Source of the DNA: Dactylosporangium fulvum
GTDB taxonomy: Bacteria; Actinomycetota; Actinomycetes; Mycobacteriales; Micromonosporaceae
Assembly (NCBI RefSeq): GCF_025137375.1
Contig: NZ_CP073720.1
Coordinates: forward strand, 5,542,501-5,606,500
Reading direction: 5' to 3'
Length of the DNA: 64,000 nt
A program made the position numbers and the translations under genes. The notes under the pieces are model-generated. The model was not told the origin of the DNA, did no database searches, and was given only the letters and a program-made list of their open reading frames with translations. Positions 26,007 through 34,910 of the stretch are shown in pieces. Each line of letters begins with the position of its first letter. The stretch's first letter is position 1.

Positions 26007-26020
26007 AGAGAGCGCTCTCT
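26007..26020. promoter_or_regulatory. LacI-family operator, MFS/GH64 divergent promoter
   Basis: AGAGAGCGCTCTCT is a perfect 14-bp palindrome with the AGAGCGCTCT core found at four more sites near the LacI gene at 60-61 kb. It is in the 305-base gap between the divergent transporter and GH64 genes, 113 bases before the GH64 start. No other structure was seen in this gap. Confidence 0.7.
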
Positions 26021-26132
26021 AGCCCTGCCTGCGACCAGCACCCGCCAGCGCCGGTCACCGCCCGACCCGGCGCGTCCCCGCGGTGCGGTGCCGGTCGCCC
26101 ACATCCCCAACCCACGTCAGGGAGCTGCGCAG

Positions 26133-27956
26133 ATGCCCATGATCTCCAGACCACCCACCCTTGTGGCACCGAGCGGACCGGGTCAGCACCGCGGGAGACG
26201 CCGCCGCCCGCTGTTGCTGAGCGCGCTCTCCGGAGCGATCGTCGCGGTCCTCCTGGCGGGTTACGCCGTCGTCACCGCCGGCGTCGCCAACGCCGCCGGG
26301 CCGCTGCTGTCGCAGGGCAAGCCGACCACCGCGTCGTCGAGCGAGAACGCGGGCGCCGGCCCCGGCCTCGCCACCGACGGCAACGCCGGCACCCGCTGGT
26401 CCAGCGCGTTCAGCGATCCGCAGTGGATCCAGGTCGACCTCGGCGCCACCGCCACGATCGACCAGGTGGTCCTCAACTGGGAGGCCGCCTACGCGCGGGC
26501 GTTCCAGCTCCAGGTCTCCACCAACGGCACCACCTGGACGACCGTCTACAACACCACGACCGGCAGCGGCGGCGTGCAGACCCTGGCGGTGTCCGGCACG
26601 GGACGGTACGTGCGGATGTACGGCACCGTCCGCGGCACGGCCTACGGCTACTCGCTGTGGGAGTTCCAGGTCTTCGGCACGACCGGCGGCGGCACGGGCT
26701 GCGGCACCGCCAACGCCGCGCAGGACCGCCCGGCGACCGCCTCCTCGACGGAGAACGCCGCCTCGCCGGCCTCGGCCGCCTTCGACGGGAACACCGGCAC
26801 CCGCTGGTCGAGCGCCTTCGGTGACCCGCAGTGGATCCAGGTCGACCTCGGCGCGACGGCGACGATCTGCGGCGTGACGCTGAACTGGGAGGCCGCGTAC
26901 GCCAGTTCGTTCCAGATCCAGACGTCGACGAACGGCACCACCTGGACGTCGATCTACTCCACGACCACCGGCACCGGCGGCACCCAGACGCTCACGGTCA
27001 GCGGCTCCGGCCGGTACGTGCGGATGTACGGCACCGCCCGCGGCACGGCCTACGGCTACTCGCTGTGGGAGTTCGCGGTCCGCGTCACCGGCTCGATCTC
27101 GAACCCGCCGACCACCCCGCCGACCACGCCGCCGCCGGACCAGTTCTGGGGCGACACGAACAGCATCCCCAACCCGTCGAACGTCATCATGCTGAAGATC
27201 CTCAACCGCACCAACGGCCGCTACCCGGACAGCCAGGTGTACTGGAGCTACAACGGCCAGGTGCACTCGATCGCCGAACAGCCGTACTTCGACATGCCGG
27301 CGAACACGGCCGGCCGGATGTACTTCTACGTCGGCAGCCCGAACAGCCAGTACTACGACTTCATCGAATTCACGGTCGGCCCGGCGGTGTTCAACGGCAA
27401 CACGACCCGCGTCGACGCGTTCGGGCTGAAGCTCGCCATGCGCCTGCACGCCCGCGACGGCTACGACGTGTCGGTCGGCGAGGACTACGCGACGTTCACC
27501 GAGAGCCGCGAGGCGACGTTCGCGAAGTTCATCGCCGAGGTACCGCAGGAGTTCAAGGTGCTCGCGCAGTCGCAGGCGCCGTACCGGATCATCGCACCGG
27601 GCAGCGACCCGACGTTCCGGGCCGGCGGGGTCAACGCGAACTACTTCACCGCCTACGCGCAGCAGTACGGCATCAACGCCCTGACGTCGGACATCTTCGG
27701 CTGCGCCGGGGTGCTGGCCAACGACCCGGGCAACTGCGCGGCGCTCAACCGGCACGTGAAGCACCTGCCGCAGGCACAGTGGTCGACGCCGAGCCTGTAC
27801 TACCAGGCGGCGCCGGCGAACTACTACTCGAAGTTCTGGCACGACCACGCCATCAGCAAGCTCGCGTACGGCTTCCCGTACGACGACTACGCAGAGCAGT
27901 CCTCGTTCGTCTCCCACGGCAACCCGCAGTGGCTGCTCGTGGCGGTGGGCTTCTAG
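26133..27956 (+). CDS. Secreted GH64 beta-1,3-glucanase with two discoidin modules
   Basis: 607 residues. A long basic N-terminus and hydrophobic segment (about 25-52, ending VANAAG) direct export. Two F5/8-type C (discoidin) modules at about 55-185 and 190-320 share DPQWIQVDLGATATI and YGYSLWEF. A Thr/Pro linker leads to the GH64 domain (about 340-607). There YYDFIEFTV and RVDAFGLK place a Glu and an Asp 16 residues apart, the spacing of the known GH64 catalytic pair. The enzyme class releases oligosaccharides from beta-1,3-glucan. ATG 26133 has GGGAG 8 nt upstream. A LacI-type box lies 113 bases upstream. Confidence 0.85.
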   Translation: MPMISRPPTLVAPSGPGQHRGRRRRPLLLSALSGAIVAVLLAGYAVVTAGVANAAGPLLSQGKPTTASSSENAGAGPGLATDGNAGTRWSSAFSDPQWIQVDLGATATIDQVVLNWEAAYARAFQLQVSTNGTTWTTVYNTTTGSGGVQTLAVSGTGRYVRMYGTVRGTAYGYSLWEFQVFGTTGGGTGCGTANAAQDRPATASSTENAASPASAAFDGNTGTRWSSAFGDPQWIQVDLGATATICGVTLNWEAAYASSFQIQTSTNGTTWTSIYSTTTGTGGTQTLTVSGSGRYVRMYGTARGTAYGYSLWEFAVRVTGSISNPPTTPPTTPPPDQFWGDTNSIPNPSNVIMLKILNRTNGRYPDSQVYWSYNGQVHSIAEQPYFDMPANTAGRMYFYVGSPNSQYYDFIEFTVGPAVFNGNTTRVDAFGLKLAMRLHARDGYDVSVGEDYATFTESREATFAKFIAEVPQEFKVLAQSQAPYRIIAPGSDPTFRAGGVNANYFTAYAQQYGINALTSDIFGCAGVLANDPGNCAALNRHVKHLPQAQWSTPSLYYQAAPANYYSKFWHDHAISKLAYGFPYDDYAEQSSFVSHGNPQWLLVAVGF

Positions 27957-27965
27957 GCACCGTAT

Positions 27966-28002
27966 CGGCGGCGTGGTGGCCCGCCGGGTCACCACGCCGC
28001 CG
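27966..28002 (+). terminator. Terminator hairpin after GH64
   Basis: CGGCGGCGTGGTG and CACCACGCCGCCG are perfect 13-bp arms around an 11-nt loop, starting 10 bases after the GH64 stop. There is no U-tract, as is common for actinobacterial terminators. Confidence 0.7.
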
Positions 28003-28004
28003 TC

Positions 28005-28010
28005 TAGGCT
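28005..28010 (+). promoter_or_regulatory. -10 box TAGGCT of a leaderless promoter
   Basis: TAGGCT ends 6 nt before GTG 28017 and directly follows the GH64 terminator hairpin. Confidence 0.6.
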
Positions 28011-28016
28011 CGCGCC

Positions 28017-29396
28017 GTGCGGCACTCCGTCCTGCGCCTCCTGCCCGGCCTGGCGGCCAATCCCGGGCTCGGCCTACCGCTGCTCGCGCCGCTGTTCGGC
28101 AGCGACGACCGCGCGACACTGGTGGCCCTCGCCGGTCGCGGCGACCTGACCTCCACGGCGGCCCTGGCGCTCGCCCGCCGGGACGACCCGGAGATCGGGC
28201 TCGCCCTCGCGCAGAACCCGGCCGCCGCGGTCCACGCCTGGCCGGTCCTCGTCGGGTCGCCGGACGCGCGGATCCGCGCGGGCCTCGCGGCCGGGCACCG
28301 GGACGTGTACCGGCGCCGGGCCGAGGAGCCGCCGCTGCCGGCCCGGGCGCAGGAACGGCTCGCCCGCGACCCGGACCCGGAGGTCCGGCGCGGGCTGGGC
28401 TACCGGCGCGACCTCACCGCGGCCGCGGGCCACCGGCTCGTGGCGGACGACGACACCGGGGTCCGGGTGGTCGTCGCCACACACTGGCGCCCGCTGCCGG
28501 AGCCGGCGCTGCGCGCGCTGCTCGGCGACCCGGAAGCGGTGGTCCGCCGCCACGCGCTGCTGGGCACCGTGCCCCCGCAGGACCTGGTCGCCGCGCTGCT
28601 CGCGGATCCGCGGACGCGCCAGGAGGCCGCCGGGGTGGCCAGGCTCGGCGCGGCCGACCTCGCCGGCCTGCTCACCGATCCCGACCCGGCCGTCCGGGCC
28701 GGGGTGGCCGGGAACGCCACCGTGGCCGCCGCGTCGCTGGCCGTCCTCGCCGGCGACCCGGACGAGGAGGTCCGCGCCGCGCTCATGCTGCGTCCCGGCC
28801 TCTCCGACGACCTGCGCACCCGCGTCGCGGCGACCGTCCGGCCGTGGGACCACCACGTCGCGCCGTGGCTGCTGCCGTCGGCGGCCCCGCTCGAGGTACG
28901 CCTCGCCCACGTCGGCTCGCCGTTCGTCTTCTGCCGCCGGGCCGTGGCGTTCTCGCCCGACCTGCCGCCGTGGGCCGTCGAACGGCTGGCGGCCGACGGC
29001 GACCACAGCGTGCGGCTCCTGCTCGCCGAGCACCACCCGGACGCGCCCGGCCACATCCTGGCCGGCCTGGTCCGGACCACCGGTCACGCGAAGTGGGACC
29101 TCGCCCGGCACCCGAACATGCCCGCCGCCGACCTCGCCGATCTCGCCGCCTCCGACGATCCCGCGGTACGGCTCGCCGCCGCCTCCGGCCCGAACCTCCC
29201 GCCCGCGGCGGCCGACGACCTGGCCCGCCACGACGATCGGGAGATCCGCCTGACGGTGGCGGCGAACCCGGCCCTGCCACAGCCGGGCATCCTGCGCCTG
29301 CTCGACGACCCCGACCCGCGGGTGGCCGCCTCCGCGGCGGGCAACCCGGCCCTGCCCGCCGACGCGGCCGCCCGGCTCATCCGAGCAGCTCGCTGA
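28017..29396 (+). CDS. HEAT/LRV-like repeat protein
   Basis: 459 residues built from about 18 short helical repeats with a DPDP(A/E)VR..LA.NP pattern (for example DPDPEVRRGLGYRRDL, DPDPAVRAGVAGNATV, DPDPRVAASAAGNPAL). This resembles leucine-rich-repeat-variant and HEAT arrays, which form curved binding scaffolds. No catalytic motif, signal peptide or membrane segment is visible, so it is probably cytoplasmic. Start set by a TAGGCT box 6 nt upstream. The partner is unknown. Confidence 0.7.
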   Translation: MRHSVLRLLPGLAANPGLGLPLLAPLFGSDDRATLVALAGRGDLTSTAALALARRDDPEIGLALAQNPAAAVHAWPVLVGSPDARIRAGLAAGHRDVYRRRAEEPPLPARAQERLARDPDPEVRRGLGYRRDLTAAAGHRLVADDDTGVRVVVATHWRPLPEPALRALLGDPEAVVRRHALLGTVPPQDLVAALLADPRTRQEAAGVARLGAADLAGLLTDPDPAVRAGVAGNATVAAASLAVLAGDPDEEVRAALMLRPGLSDDLRTRVAATVRPWDHHVAPWLLPSAAPLEVRLAHVGSPFVFCRRAVAFSPDLPPWAVERLAADGDHSVRLLLAEHHPDAPGHILAGLVRTTGHAKWDLARHPNMPAADLADLAASDDPAVRLAAASGPNLPPAAADDLARHDDREIRLTVAANPALPQPGILRLLDDPDPRVAASAAGNPALPADAAARLIRAAR

Positions 29397-29423
29397 CCCT
29401 CGGGACGACCTGGGACACGGAAA

Positions 29424-29459
29424 CGCCGGGCGTCCGCCCCGAAGAGCGGGCGCCCGGCG
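29424..29459. terminator. Bidirectional terminator between convergent genes
   Basis: Arms 29424-29437 and 29446-29459 pair over 14 positions (13 Watson-Crick and one T-G) around an 8-nt loop. It lies between the stops of two convergent genes and can serve both. Confidence 0.75.
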
Positions 29460-29478
29460 CCCCGGTGTTGCGACTACC

Positions 29479-31692
29479 TCAGGAGCTGCCGCCCGGCTGG
29501 ACGACGCCGTTCACCGTGAGGGTGTACGGCGCGTACTGCTGGACCTGCTCCGTCGGCTCGTCGTAGGCGACGATCGCCACGACCTTCGGGAACAGCGCCA
29601 GCAGCGCCAGCTGGATCCAGTTCAGCGACACGTCCTTCTGGCCGTTGAACTCGAACTGCCAGGCGAGCGAGTTCGCCTCGTCGATGCCGACGAGCTTGAG
29701 GTTCCAGTTCTTGACCGAAACCGGCTTGATCTCCGTGGGCGAGTCGAACGGGGCCAGGCTGGACCCGTCGCTCAGCACGGTGCCGCCGAGGGTGATGTCG
29801 TCGAGGAGCAGGCCGCCCTCGTTGACCCCACCGTCGCTGACGTAGCGGAAGGCGAGCAGGACCTGCTTGCCCGCGTACGCCGACAGGTCGAAGCTGTGCG
29901 GCTCGAAGCCGGTCGTCGTGCCGTTCAGGCCGGGGCCGAGCGGCGCGGCGACGGTCCTGTCACCCGGGATCGAGGTGTAGGTCGTGCCACCGTCGGTCGA
30001 GACCTGGACGTAGCCGTAGTCGTAACCGAGCTCGGCGCCGTACTTCGCGAGGAAGGTCAGCGTCGGGCTGGCGGTGGGCACGGTCACCTGGATGACCGCG
30101 GAGGCGTCGGTGTTGTTCGCGTTGCCGGAGAACAGCACCGAGTTGCCGGGCCGGTCGGGGTCGTTGTTCACGAGCGTCCACGCCAGCGGCAGCGCCGGCA
30201 GCGTCGAGGCTCCGCTGAACTTCAAGGACCGCAGGTCCTTGCCCTTGAGGGCCTGGCCGTTCTTCTGCAGCAGCACGTAGTCGGCGCCGTTGGGCGCAGC
30301 CCCGGGCACGCTGTAGGACTGCGGGTTCGCGAGGTTCACCGTCGAGCGCAGGCTCTTCGAGGTCACCTTCTTCTTGTCCGCGCCGAGGACGATCCCCCAC
30401 TTGGAATCGCCGACGATCTTGTCCAGCAGCACCATCGACTGGTAGTCACGCAGGACCTCGTAAGCGCCACCCTTGACGCCCTCTGCCTTCAGCTCGGCCT
30501 CGAGGCTGGCGATGCCCTGCCGTTCACCGTCGCGGTGCAGCCGCTCGATGACGTCCTGACCGAAGCGGTCGTAGAGGTACAGCATCAGCTCGTAGGCGTT
30601 GCCGTAGTCGGCGAGCACCCCCGAGCCGCTGCCGCCCTCGCCCCAGAGGTTGAGCGAGTTCTGGGCACCACCGCAGTCGCGTGGGTTGGGGTTGTACGGA
30701 GTCTGCACCGGGCCGTAACCCTGGAAGCAGTACAGGTGGCTGTCGCCGCCCCTGTCGTACACCGTCTTCGTGCCGTCGACGTAGCCGGTGAGCGTCTGCG
30801 CGAAGTCGCTCAGACCCTCGTTCAGCCACACGCCCTCGTTCGGGTCGGTGTAGTACTGCAGCAGGTGCTGCCACTCGTGCGCGAACGTGCCCTCGTAGAG
30901 GTACGGGCGCGCCGGGCGGCTGGTGCACAGGTCACTCGTCGGCGCGTCCACCGGGTTGGCACCGGTGCGGTGCTCCCAGTCGTACGCGTCGATCGTCATG
31001 ACGTTACGGTCGAACAGCTCGTTGAACTGCGACGAGAAGAAGCCGGCGATGTAGGTCGGCGCGGCCGGGAACGTGTAGTAGTTGTCGTCCCGGACGTTGT
31101 CGACCAGCGTCACCGTCTTGTTGCCGCCACCCGTGTAGACGCCGCCGTTGCCGTTGGCGTCCGGACCCAGCAGCGCGTTGCTGCCGTCGCGGTCCGGCGG
31201 GGTGGAGAAGGCGGCCGTCTCCTTCGGGTACATGTTGGTGTCGAACTCGTGGATGAAGTTCGCCACCTGGGCGTCCGTGACCGTGGTGGTGTTCGGCACC
31301 GAGTTACGGCAGTCGCCCGCCGGGAACGAGGTGTCGACCGCGACCCAGACCTCGATGTGCTCGCCGACACCGCGCAGGACGTAGTCCTTGCGGTACAGCC
31401 TGCCCTGGTAGTCGTCTGAACCCAGCCACTGACGGACGGTGCCGACCGGCGGGGTCTCCGCCGCGGTCAAGGAGCGCTTCTGCGCCGGCTTGGCCGTCTT
31501 CGACGTGTCGACCAGCTTGCCGTCCAACGTGAACTGCGTGCGCGTCATGTGCCGCGTGTCGGACGTCTTGCTCGCACCTGGCGCCGCGGGCGCCTTCACC
31601 GGTGCCGCCTGCGCCGGGGACACCGGCAGGGCGACGAGCACCGGTGCGGCGAGGACGGCGACCGCGGTCGTGACCAGGCGTTTCCGCACCAT
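29479..31692 (-). CDS. Secreted zinc metalloprotease, M6/immune-inhibitor-A-like
   Basis: 737 residues. A signal peptide ends near PAQAAP (about 30), followed by a propeptide-like stretch. The zinc site AHEWQHLLQY (HExxH) is near residue 272, with the likely third ligand in NEGLSDF about 20 residues later, as in gluzincins. Beta-sandwich regions follow (about 500-640; DLSAYAGKQVLLAFRYVSDGG is typical of M6-associated domains). ATG 31692 has AAGGAGG 4 nt upstream. It is the second large exported metalloprotease of the window. Substrate unknown. Confidence 0.8.
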   Translation of the reverse strand: MVRKRLVTTAVAVLAAPVLVALPVSPAQAAPVKAPAAPGASKTSDTRHMTRTQFTLDGKLVDTSKTAKPAQKRSLTAAETPPVGTVRQWLGSDDYQGRLYRKDYVLRGVGEHIEVWVAVDTSFPAGDCRNSVPNTTTVTDAQVANFIHEFDTNMYPKETAAFSTPPDRDGSNALLGPDANGNGGVYTGGGNKTVTLVDNVRDDNYYTFPAAPTYIAGFFSSQFNELFDRNVMTIDAYDWEHRTGANPVDAPTSDLCTSRPARPYLYEGTFAHEWQHLLQYYTDPNEGVWLNEGLSDFAQTLTGYVDGTKTVYDRGGDSHLYCFQGYGPVQTPYNPNPRDCGGAQNSLNLWGEGGSGSGVLADYGNAYELMLYLYDRFGQDVIERLHRDGERQGIASLEAELKAEGVKGGAYEVLRDYQSMVLLDKIVGDSKWGIVLGADKKKVTSKSLRSTVNLANPQSYSVPGAAPNGADYVLLQKNGQALKGKDLRSLKFSGASTLPALPLAWTLVNNDPDRPGNSVLFSGNANNTDASAVIQVTVPTASPTLTFLAKYGAELGYDYGYVQVSTDGGTTYTSIPGDRTVAAPLGPGLNGTTTGFEPHSFDLSAYAGKQVLLAFRYVSDGGVNEGGLLLDDITLGGTVLSDGSSLAPFDSPTEIKPVSVKNWNLKLVGIDEANSLAWQFEFNGQKDVSLNWIQLALLALFPKVVAIVAYDEPTEQVQQYAPYTLTVNGVVQPGGSS

Positions 31693-31878
31693 TGAGCCTC
31701 CTTACGACGGCGTGCCGGACCGGGGCGGGGTGGCCGCGGCCGGCGGTGGCACGCCGGGTTCGGGATGGAATTGACAAGGCACACTATCGCCGCCGTCGAC
31801 ATAGGTCGGCGTCACATCGAAGGACGAGGGTCACAGCAAGGGAGTGGATGTTTCCGGTGGGTGACAACACGGCCCGTG

Positions 31879-31884
31879 TAGGCT
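31879..31884 (+). promoter_or_regulatory. -10 box TAGGCT of a leaderless promoter
   Basis: TAGGCT ends 6 nt before GTG 31891. Confidence 0.6.
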
Positions 31885-31890
31885 GCGGCC

Positions 31891-32238
31891 GTGCCGACCA
31901 AGCTCGTCCTCGTCGTCCGCACCGACCTCGAGATGGGGAAGGGCAAGATCGCCGCGCAGGCCGCCCACGCCGCGGTGGCCGCGGCGCTCGGCAACCTGGG
32001 GTCGGCGGACTTCCGCACCTGGCTGCGGGAGGGGCAGCCGAAGGTGGTGCTGCGCGTGACCGGCGAGGAGCAGCTGCGCCGGGTCTGCGCGGACGCCGAG
32101 GCCGCCGGCCTGCCCGTGCAGCTCATCCAGGACGCCGGGCGGACCCAGGTCGCCGCCGGGACCGCGACCTGCTGCGCCGTCGGCCCGGCTCCGATCCCCG
32201 ACGTCGACCGCGTGACCGGAACGCTGGCCCTGCTGTGA
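31891..32238 (+). CDS. Peptidyl-tRNA hydrolase, Pth2 family
   Basis: 115 residues, the normal Pth2 length. Family motifs: LVLVVRTDLEMGKGKIAAQ at the N-terminus (the catalytic KGK segment), AHAA, a central KVVLRV strand, and LIQDAGRTQVAAGT with the conserved DAGRTQ and GT. The enzyme frees peptide from tRNA after premature drop-off. Pth2 is the archaeal/eukaryotic type; some actinobacteria carry it beside the usual bacterial Pth. The start is a GTG in leaderless position. Confidence 0.9.
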   Translation: MPTKLVLVVRTDLEMGKGKIAAQAAHAAVAAALGNLGSADFRTWLREGQPKVVLRVTGEEQLRRVCADAEAAGLPVQLIQDAGRTQVAAGTATCCAVGPAPIPDVDRVTGTLALL

Positions 32239-32282
32239 CCGGGCGCCGCGCCGCCACGGCCGGGGCCTCCGCGCGCGTTCCG

Positions 32283-32854
32283 GGCGCTACAACCAGCCGT
32301 TGCGCGGTCTGCAGCGCGGCGATCGCGGCCCACGAGGCGATCTTGCGCATGTCGTTGTCGAGCAGCACGAGCAGCGGCCGCCGCAGCGGCACGGCCGGCC
32401 CACGGCCCCGCGGCGAGGTGCGCGGGATTCGTTTCCAGGTCCAGGCGGGCGGCGCGCAGTTCGCCGGACTCGCCGTGACGCACGGTGACGACGAAGTGCG
32501 GCCCGAGGAACAGCCGGACGGAGCCGGTGTCGATCACCTCGCTGGTCTCGGTCAGCTCTCCGTGCGGCAGGTACCGGGCGGTGCGGACGACGAGGAACGT
32601 GACGTCCTCGTACCGCTCGACCTCGGGCCGCTGCGGGTTCGGGTTGAGCGCGTCCTCGACGGCCAGCGGGTGCAGGCCGAAGATCTTCTCCACCGCACGG
32701 AAGTCACCGGGATCCGGTTCGTGGAGCCCGATCCAGACGAACGCGTCGGGCAGTTCGCGGGCGCGTTCGCAGAGCTCGTCGAGCGGCCTGGGGCCAGGCT
32801 GCCGGACCCGCCGACGTAGAGGGCACAGTCCACGACTGCCGGTTTGGTGGCCAT
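32283..32854 (-). pseudogene. CorA-type magnesium transporter remnant
   Basis: ATG 32854 has AAAGG 5 nt upstream and begins MATKPAVVDCALYVGG. The frame breaks near 32800; the next part (LDELCERARELPDAFVWIGLHEPDPGDF, then EKIFGLHPLAVEDALN) is in another frame. After ETNPAHLA the following piece, LLDNDMRKIASWAAIAAL, is CorA sequence normally found far downstream, so about 150 residues are missing. The sequence stops before the pore-lining GMN motif. Frameshift, internal deletion and truncation together exclude a working channel. Confidence 0.8.
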
Positions 32855-33008
32855 TTGTACCTTTCGGAAGGCGCGACGTGTCAAAGCGTCATCTGGTTGC
32901 GTACCCGGCGGAATCGCCCACCGAAACACCCGGGCGGCGGATCACGCCCCGCGACGACCGGCCGGTGGGTGGACGGCCGGACGGCCGGTGTTCCCGGCTG
33001 GACAGAGG

Positions 33009-33038
33009 TTCACTGACGGTCACCACCGAACGTATCGT
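33009..33038 (+). promoter_or_regulatory. Leaderless promoter TTCACT-N18-TATCGT
   Basis: -35 TTCACT (33009-33014), 18-nt spacer, -10 TATCGT (33033-33038), then 7 nt to ATG 33046. Confidence 0.55.
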
Positions 33039-33045
33039 CGGGAGC

Positions 33046-33474
33046 ATGGCAGCCCTGACCCTTGCGGTGGAACGACTCGCGGCCGCTACGGTGCTGACCT
33101 GTCACGGGGACCTCGTCGCCGCCAGCGCGATGCAGCTGGAGACCGCGCTCTCCCAGCTGCTGCTGCGGCCACAACCACGGATCGTCGTCAATCTGGCCGA
33201 CGTCGCCGCGATCGACTGCACCGGTGTGATGATGCTGCGCGTCACCGCGGGCATCGCCACCGAGCACGGCGGATCGCTGATGCTGGCCGCGCCGGGTCCG
33301 CAGGTCGCGCACACCCTGCGCGAGGGCGGCACGCAGCTGACGATCCCGACGTACCGCACCGTCGACGGCGCGCTCGCCGGCGACATCCGTGACCTGGTCC
33401 CCGAGCCCGACGCGGATCCCTCGACGACAACACCCTGGCCGGTCAACCCCTCCGAACGCCGCCGCAGCGCGTAG
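33046..33474 (+). CDS. STAS-domain anti-sigma factor antagonist-like
   Basis: 142 residues; one STAS domain (about 5-105). VLTCHGDLVAASAMQLETAL and IVVNLADVAAIDCTGVMML match the antagonist pattern. The residue phosphorylated by partner kinases is normally Ser in DSSG; here the loop reads DCTG, so Thr would have to serve. About 35 acidic/Pro-rich residues follow. No anti-sigma kinase is adjacent, so the partner is elsewhere. Start set by a TATCGT box 7 nt upstream. Confidence 0.75.
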   Translation: MAALTLAVERLAAATVLTCHGDLVAASAMQLETALSQLLLRPQPRIVVNLADVAAIDCTGVMMLRVTAGIATEHGGSLMLAAPGPQVAHTLREGGTQLTIPTYRTVDGALAGDIRDLVPEPDADPSTTTPWPVNPSERRRSA

Positions 33475-33503
33475 CTGTTCTTCAGGCCGCCGGGTTGTTC
33501 CTC

Positions 33504-33509
33504 TACGGT
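33504..33509 (+). promoter_or_regulatory. -10 box TACGGT of a leaderless promoter
   Basis: TACGGT ends 6 nt before GTG 33516. A GGAGG also lies in that interval but is too close to the GTG to act as a normal ribosome site. Confidence 0.55.
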
Positions 33510-33515
33510 GGAGGG

Positions 33516-34358
33516 GTGACGGCGGAGCACGTACGCTGGCGACCGGCAGCCGCGGTGCGGCCGTTCGCCGGGTGGTACAGCGGCTACCGGCAGGACGGGC
33601 CGCCGGGGCGGCATCGGGGCCTGCCGTCGCCGTATGTCACCGTCGTCGTGACGATCGACGAGCCGTTGCGCGTCACGGCGCACCCCGACCCGCGGACCCC
33701 GCCGGGGACGTACGAGTCCCTGATCGGCGGGCTCCACACCGCGCCGGCGATGATCGCGAACGACGGGCGCGGGTCCGGGATCCAGATCGCGCTGTCGCCG
33801 CTGGGCGCCCGGGCGGTGCTCGGCCTGCCGGCGGGCGAGCTCGCCGAGACCGACGTCGACGCCACGGACGTGCTCGGGCGGTTCGCCGCCGAACTGCGCG
33901 AGCGCGTGGCCGCCGCGCCCGACTGGCGGTCCCGGTTCCGCGTCGTCGACACCATGCTCGCGCGGCGCACCGATCCGTCGGCGCTGCCGTCGCCCGAGGT
34001 GACGTACGCCTGGCAGCGGCTGTGCTCCTCCGACGGGACCGTCGCGCCGTCCACGCTCGCCCGGGAGGTCGGGTGGAGCGGGCGGTACCTCAGCCGCCGT
34101 TTCGGCGTCGAGATCGGCCTCGCCCCGAAGGTCGCCGCGCGCGTGACACGGTTCGACCGGGCGCGGCGGCTGCTGGTGGAGCACAACGGGCGGTACGGCC
34201 TGGCAGCACTCGCCGCCGACTGCGGGTACTACGACCAGGCCCATCTGACCAGGGAGTTCACGGCTCTGGCCGGGGTGCCGCCGGCCCGCTGGTGGGCCGA
34301 GGAGTTCCGAAACGTCCAAGCCGCCGAGGAACTGGTTCCGGCAGACTCGGCCGCATGA
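33516..34358 (+). CDS. AraC-family transcription regulator
   Basis: 280 residues. N-terminal sensing domain to about 170, then a double helix-turn-helix at about 175-270: STLAREVGWSGRYLSRRFG and GLAALAADCGYYDQAHLTREF, ending in the family tail GVPPARWW. The downstream VOC gene overlaps its stop (ATGA), so both are translated from one message. AraC plus glyoxalase-like pairs are a common actinobacterial arrangement in which the regulator probably responds to the small molecule handled by the VOC protein. Confidence 0.9.
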   Translation: MTAEHVRWRPAAAVRPFAGWYSGYRQDGPPGRHRGLPSPYVTVVVTIDEPLRVTAHPDPRTPPGTYESLIGGLHTAPAMIANDGRGSGIQIALSPLGARAVLGLPAGELAETDVDATDVLGRFAAELRERVAAAPDWRSRFRVVDTMLARRTDPSALPSPEVTYAWQRLCSSDGTVAPSTLAREVGWSGRYLSRRFGVEIGLAPKVAARVTRFDRARRLLVEHNGRYGLAALAADCGYYDQAHLTREFTALAGVPPARWWAEEFRNVQAAEELVPADSAA

Positions 34359-34759
34359 CGGACAAGACACCACCACCGCAGGTGTGGCCGACGCTGCAAG
34401 CCGCGGACGCGCGGGGCATGATCAGGTTCCTGGTCGACGTGTTCGGCTTCGAGGAGACCGTCGTGCACGGCGACGGCGACGTGGTCGAGCACGCCGAGCT
34501 GTCCTGGCCGCTGGGCGGCGGGATCATGCTGGGCAGCGATCGCGAGGGCAAGGTATGGTCGTTGCGCCCGGGCACGTTCGGCTGTTACGTGGTCTGCGAC
34601 GACCCCGACGAGCTGTATTCACGCGCGAAGAACGCGGGCGCCGAGATCATCGAGGAGCTCAACGAGACCGGCTACGGCTCGCGCGGTTTCATCGTGCGCG
34701 ACCCGGAGGGCAACCTGTGGTCGTTCGGCACGTACCGCGGCGAACCAACGGCGACGTAG
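34355..34759 (+). CDS. VOC (glyoxalase-like) superfamily protein
   Basis: 134 residues, one bleomycin-resistance/glyoxalase fold with two beta-alpha-beta-beta-beta units: LQAADARGMIRFLVDVFGFEE, then ELYSRAKNAGAEIIEEL and FIVRDPEGNLWSFG. The PEGNLW strand with its Glu or Asp ligand is typical. Such proteins bind metal and act on, or bind, small molecules; the substrate is open. ATG 34355 overlaps the AraC stop. Confidence 0.85.
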   Translation: MTDKTPPPQVWPTLQAADARGMIRFLVDVFGFEETVVHGDGDVVEHAELSWPLGGGIMLGSDREGKVWSLRPGTFGCYVVCDDPDELYSRAKNAGAEIIEELNETGYGSRGFIVRDPEGNLWSFGTYRGEPTAT

Positions 34760-34898
34760 CCGCCCGGCACGCGGCCGTGCGCCGGCTCCGGTGGCGCTCG
34801 TGACGTGTCCGTGGGTGGGCCGGCGCGGCGGAACGGGGGCACGCCGCCCCACTCACGAGCCGGCTTCGTCGTGCCCGGTTTTTGTCGTACGTGGGGCA

Positions 34899-34904
34899 TA
34901 GGTT
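34899..34904 (+). promoter_or_regulatory. -10 box TAGGTT of a leaderless promoter
   Basis: TAGGTT ends 6 nt before GTG 34911. Confidence 0.5.
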
Positions 34905-34910
34905 GGCGGT

